Below are positions 50,617 through 52,324 of a stretch of 52,324 nucleotides of DNA, piece by piece. Both the position numbers and the translations under genes were made by a program. The number at the start of each line of letters is the position of its first letter. Within the stretch, counting starts at the first letter, position 1. The notes beneath the pieces were generated by a model. That model worked only from the letters and a program-made list of their open reading frames with translations. It had not been told where the DNA came from and did no database searches. Source of the DNA: HGM04593 sp045588485 (GTDB lineage: Bacteria; Bacteroidota; Bacteroidia; Bacteroidales; Bacteroidaceae); assembly GCA_045588485.1 (NCBI GenBank), contig JAZNEI010000067.1, positions 1-52,324 on the forward strand, in the 5' to 3' direction.

Positions 50617-52095
50617 ATGGCAGAATTAAAAGATTTGACAAAACGTAGCGAAAGCTATTCACAGTGGTATAACGACCTTGTACTAAAAGCCGACCTTGCC
50701 GAGCAGTCGGCAGTACGTGGATGTATGGTAATAAAGCCTTACGGATACGCCATTTGGGAGAAAATACAACGTACACTCGACGATATGTTCAAAGAGACAG
50801 GACACGTAAATGCATATTTTCCCCTGCTTATTCCCAAGTCGTTCCTTAGCCGTGAGGCCGAACATGTCGAGGGATTTGCCAAAGAGTGTGCAGTAGTTAC
50901 ACACTATCGTCTGAAGAACTCGGCAGATGGAAGTGGTGTAGTAGTTGACCCTGCTGCAAAATTAGAGGAAGAGATGATTATCCGCCCCACATCCGAGACC
51001 ATCATCTGGAGCACATATAAGAATTGGATTCAGTCGTACCGCGACCTACCCATTATGGTGAACCAGTGGGCAAACGTTATGCGTTGGGAGATGCGTACAC
51101 GTCTTTTCCTGCGTACAGCCGAGTTTTTGTGGCAAGAGGGACATACAGCACATGCCACAAAAGAGGAAGCCGAGAAAGAGACAAAGACTATGCTGCACGT
51201 ATACAATGACTTTGCAAACAACTACATGGCACTCCCCGTTGTAATGGGTGTAAAATCGGCAAACGAGCGTTTCGCCGGTGCTCTTGATACCTACACAATC
51301 GAGGGACTCATGCAAGACGGAAAAGCACTACAGTGCGGTACATCACACTTCCTTGGTCAGAACTTTGCCAAGGCCTTCAACGTACAATTTGTAAACAAAG
51401 ACAACAAGCTCGACTACGTTTGGGCTACCTCTTGGGGCGTTTCTACCCGACTGATGGGTGCACTCATCATGACCCACTCGGACGACAACGGTCTTGTGTT
51501 GCCTCCCGCATTGGCACCTATTCAGGTTGTCATTATACCTATTTACAAAAATCAGGAGCAACTCGATGCTATTGACGCAAAGGTAGACGAGCTAAGAAGC
51601 GAGCTTCGCAAGATGGGCATCAGCGTAAAATATGACAACGCCGACAACCGCCGTCCCGGATTCAAGTTTGCCGACTATGAGCTTAAAGGAGTGCCTGTAC
51701 GTCTTGTACTTGGTGCTCGCGACCTTGAGAATGGCACTATCGAGGTTATGCGCCGCGACACACTGCAAAAGGAGACACGCAGCATAGATGGTATCACCAC
51801 ATACGTCAAAGAGCTACTCGACGACATTCAGAAGAACCTTCACAAGAAGGCTCTTGATATGCGTGAGGCAAATACCCGCACCGTAGAGACATACGAGGAG
51901 TTCAAGGTAGAGATTGAGAAGGGCGGCTTCATCCTTGCACATTGGGACGGCACACCCGAAACCGAGGAGCAGATAAAGAACGACACCAAGGCTACAATAC
52001 GTTGTATACCCATCGGCTGGGACGAGACTCCCGGCACCTGCATGGTAACAGGAAAGCCTTCGGCACGTCGCGTTCTGTTTGCAAGAGCCTACTAA
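50617..52095 (+). CDS. proS: Prolyl-tRNA synthetase (short, eukaryote/archaea-like type)
   Basis: The 492-residue class II synthetase has GCMVIKPYGYAIWEKIQ, motif 2 NQWANVMRWEMRTRLFLRTAEFLWQEGHTAHAT and motif 3 WATSWGVSTRLMGALIMTHSDDNGLVLPP. It lacks the editing insertion of the long bacterial form and is of the archaeal/eukaryotic type found in many Bacteroidota. The anticodon-binding domain follows from about 305. It ends with GKPSARRVLFARAY, normal for the type. Two terminators follow. Confidence 0.96.
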   Translation: MAELKDLTKRSESYSQWYNDLVLKADLAEQSAVRGCMVIKPYGYAIWEKIQRTLDDMFKETGHVNAYFPLLIPKSFLSREAEHVEGFAKECAVVTHYRLKNSADGSGVVVDPAAKLEEEMIIRPTSETIIWSTYKNWIQSYRDLPIMVNQWANVMRWEMRTRLFLRTAEFLWQEGHTAHATKEEAEKETKTMLHVYNDFANNYMALPVVMGVKSANERFAGALDTYTIEGLMQDGKALQCGTSHFLGQNFAKAFNVQFVNKDNKLDYVWATSWGVSTRLMGALIMTHSDDNGLVLPPALAPIQVVIIPIYKNQEQLDAIDAKVDELRSELRKMGISVKYDNADNRRPGFKFADYELKGVPVRLVLGARDLENGTIEVMRRDTLQKETRSIDGITTYVKELLDDIQKNLHKKALDMREANTRTVETYEEFKVEIEKGGFILAHWDGTPETEEQIKNDTKATIRCIPIGWDETPGTCMVTGKPSARRVLFARAY

Positions 52096-52112
52096 GGTTA
52101 CTCATATAAAAT

Positions 52113-52133
52113 AAGATGGTTGTTTACCATCTT
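52113..52133 (+). terminator. First terminator after proS
   Basis: 8-bp stem AAGATGGT (52113-52120) with ACCATCTT (52126-52133) and loop TGTTT, followed by TATT. Confidence 0.75.
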
Positions 52134-52146
52134 TATTAAGTGATAA

Positions 52147-52183
52147 ATAATACCTCAAAGTTTCGTGAACTTTGAGGTATTAT
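52147..52183 (+). terminator. Second terminator after proS
   Basis: Perfect 16-bp stem (52147-52162 with 52168-52183), core CCTCAAAGTT/AACTTTGAGG, loop TCGTG. Four bases separate it from the start of the terminal repeat. Confidence 0.85.
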
Positions 52184-52186
52184 ATT

Positions 52187-52324
52187 TATTGGTGTCCGGT
52201 AAAACTTTTTCAGTCTCTCATTTAGGCTTGTTTGCTAAATTCAGCCTTTCATTGTTATTTTTCTCCTACTTTTCGTGCCGACGAAAAGTAGGCAAAAGGC
52301 TCTGCGCACGGAAAATCTTAACGT
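52187..52324 (-). repeat. Right copy of the 138-bp inverted repeat
   Basis: This is the reverse complement of 43-180 with two mismatches and runs to the last base of the window. It has the same CCTACTTTTCGT/ACGAAAAGTAGG stem at 52265-52292 and the same GGTGTCCGGT edge near the unique DNA. Copies at both ends of one sequence point outward. Confidence 0.95.

Noticed and set aside
1..52324. Inverted terminal repeats as ends of a 52-kb transposon
   Set aside because: The interior is housekeeping genes (fhs, glnS, proS, rarA) with no transposase or conjugation gene, and the repeats extend outward beyond the left copy. A repeat-broken assembly is simpler.

Overview
The window looks like chromosomal DNA of an uncultured or unnamed Bacteroidales bacterium (phylum Bacteroidota). 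Several independent signs agree. Promoters fit the Bacteroidota pattern TTTG-N19-21-TAnnTTTG, and Shine-Dalgarno sites are almost absent. The window encodes a type IX secretion (T9SS) plug protein and two secreted glycosidases with T9SS-like C-terminal tails. It also has a lipoprotein TamA homologue (TamL) next to TamB, an UpxY/NusG-type antiterminator, a Bacteroidota-style tricorn protease and a GH130 mannoside phosphorylase with its transporter. I cannot fix the family or genus from sequence alone. I support 31 protein genes and see no tRNA, rRNA, CRISPR, prophage or intact insertion sequence.

Layout. 1-254: the outer part of a repeat whose inverted copy closes the other end of the window. 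255-3380 (minus): cyclophilin, M16 peptidase and a lipoprotein alpha/beta hydrolase. 3628-6013 (plus): sugar cation symporter and GH130 phosphorylase, an operon for beta-mannosides. 6014-6406: short palindromic repeats and a terminator. 6407-10117 (minus): giant secreted GH95 fucosidase. 10418-12143: DUF1963 protein and PrmA. 12284-19218: tamB-tamL. 19238-25342: NAD-dependent sugar reductase, L-serine deaminase, S9 dipeptidyl peptidase, alanine dehydrogenase. 25507-30425: tandem SGNH hydrolase, RarA, formate-THF ligase. 30643-37458: tricorn protease and GH20 hexosaminidase. 37552-43127: glycosyltransferase, GlnRS, TPR protein, mannose-1-phosphate guanylyltransferase. 43345-49414: UpxY, a WecA/TagO-type transferase, T9SS plug, DUF1460 amidase, GT10 fucosyltransferase, GT2. 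49758-52095: OmpA lipoprotein and ProRS.

How the genes fit together. One theme is host or dietary glycan and protein salvage. Fucose, hexosamine and mannose residues are released outside or in the periplasm (GH95, GH20, double SGNH esterase), and mannosyl disaccharides are imported and phosphorolysed (MFS + GH130). Peptides are cut by S9 and tricorn peptidases, and serine and alanine are deaminated to pyruvate. The other theme is envelope building: TamB-TamL, T9SS plug, OmpA, PrmA-unrelated surface glycan enzymes (UpxY, WecA-like, ManC, GT2, GT10).

The most unusual content is not in the genes but between them. There are 138-bp inverted repeats at both window ends. A structured repeat family carries a promoter and shows compensatory stem changes between copies. 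There is a REP-like GGGCGATT hairpin family, a MITE-like palindrome, and several promoters so close to the ATG that the mRNA is probably leaderless. I found no clear new defence or mobile system.
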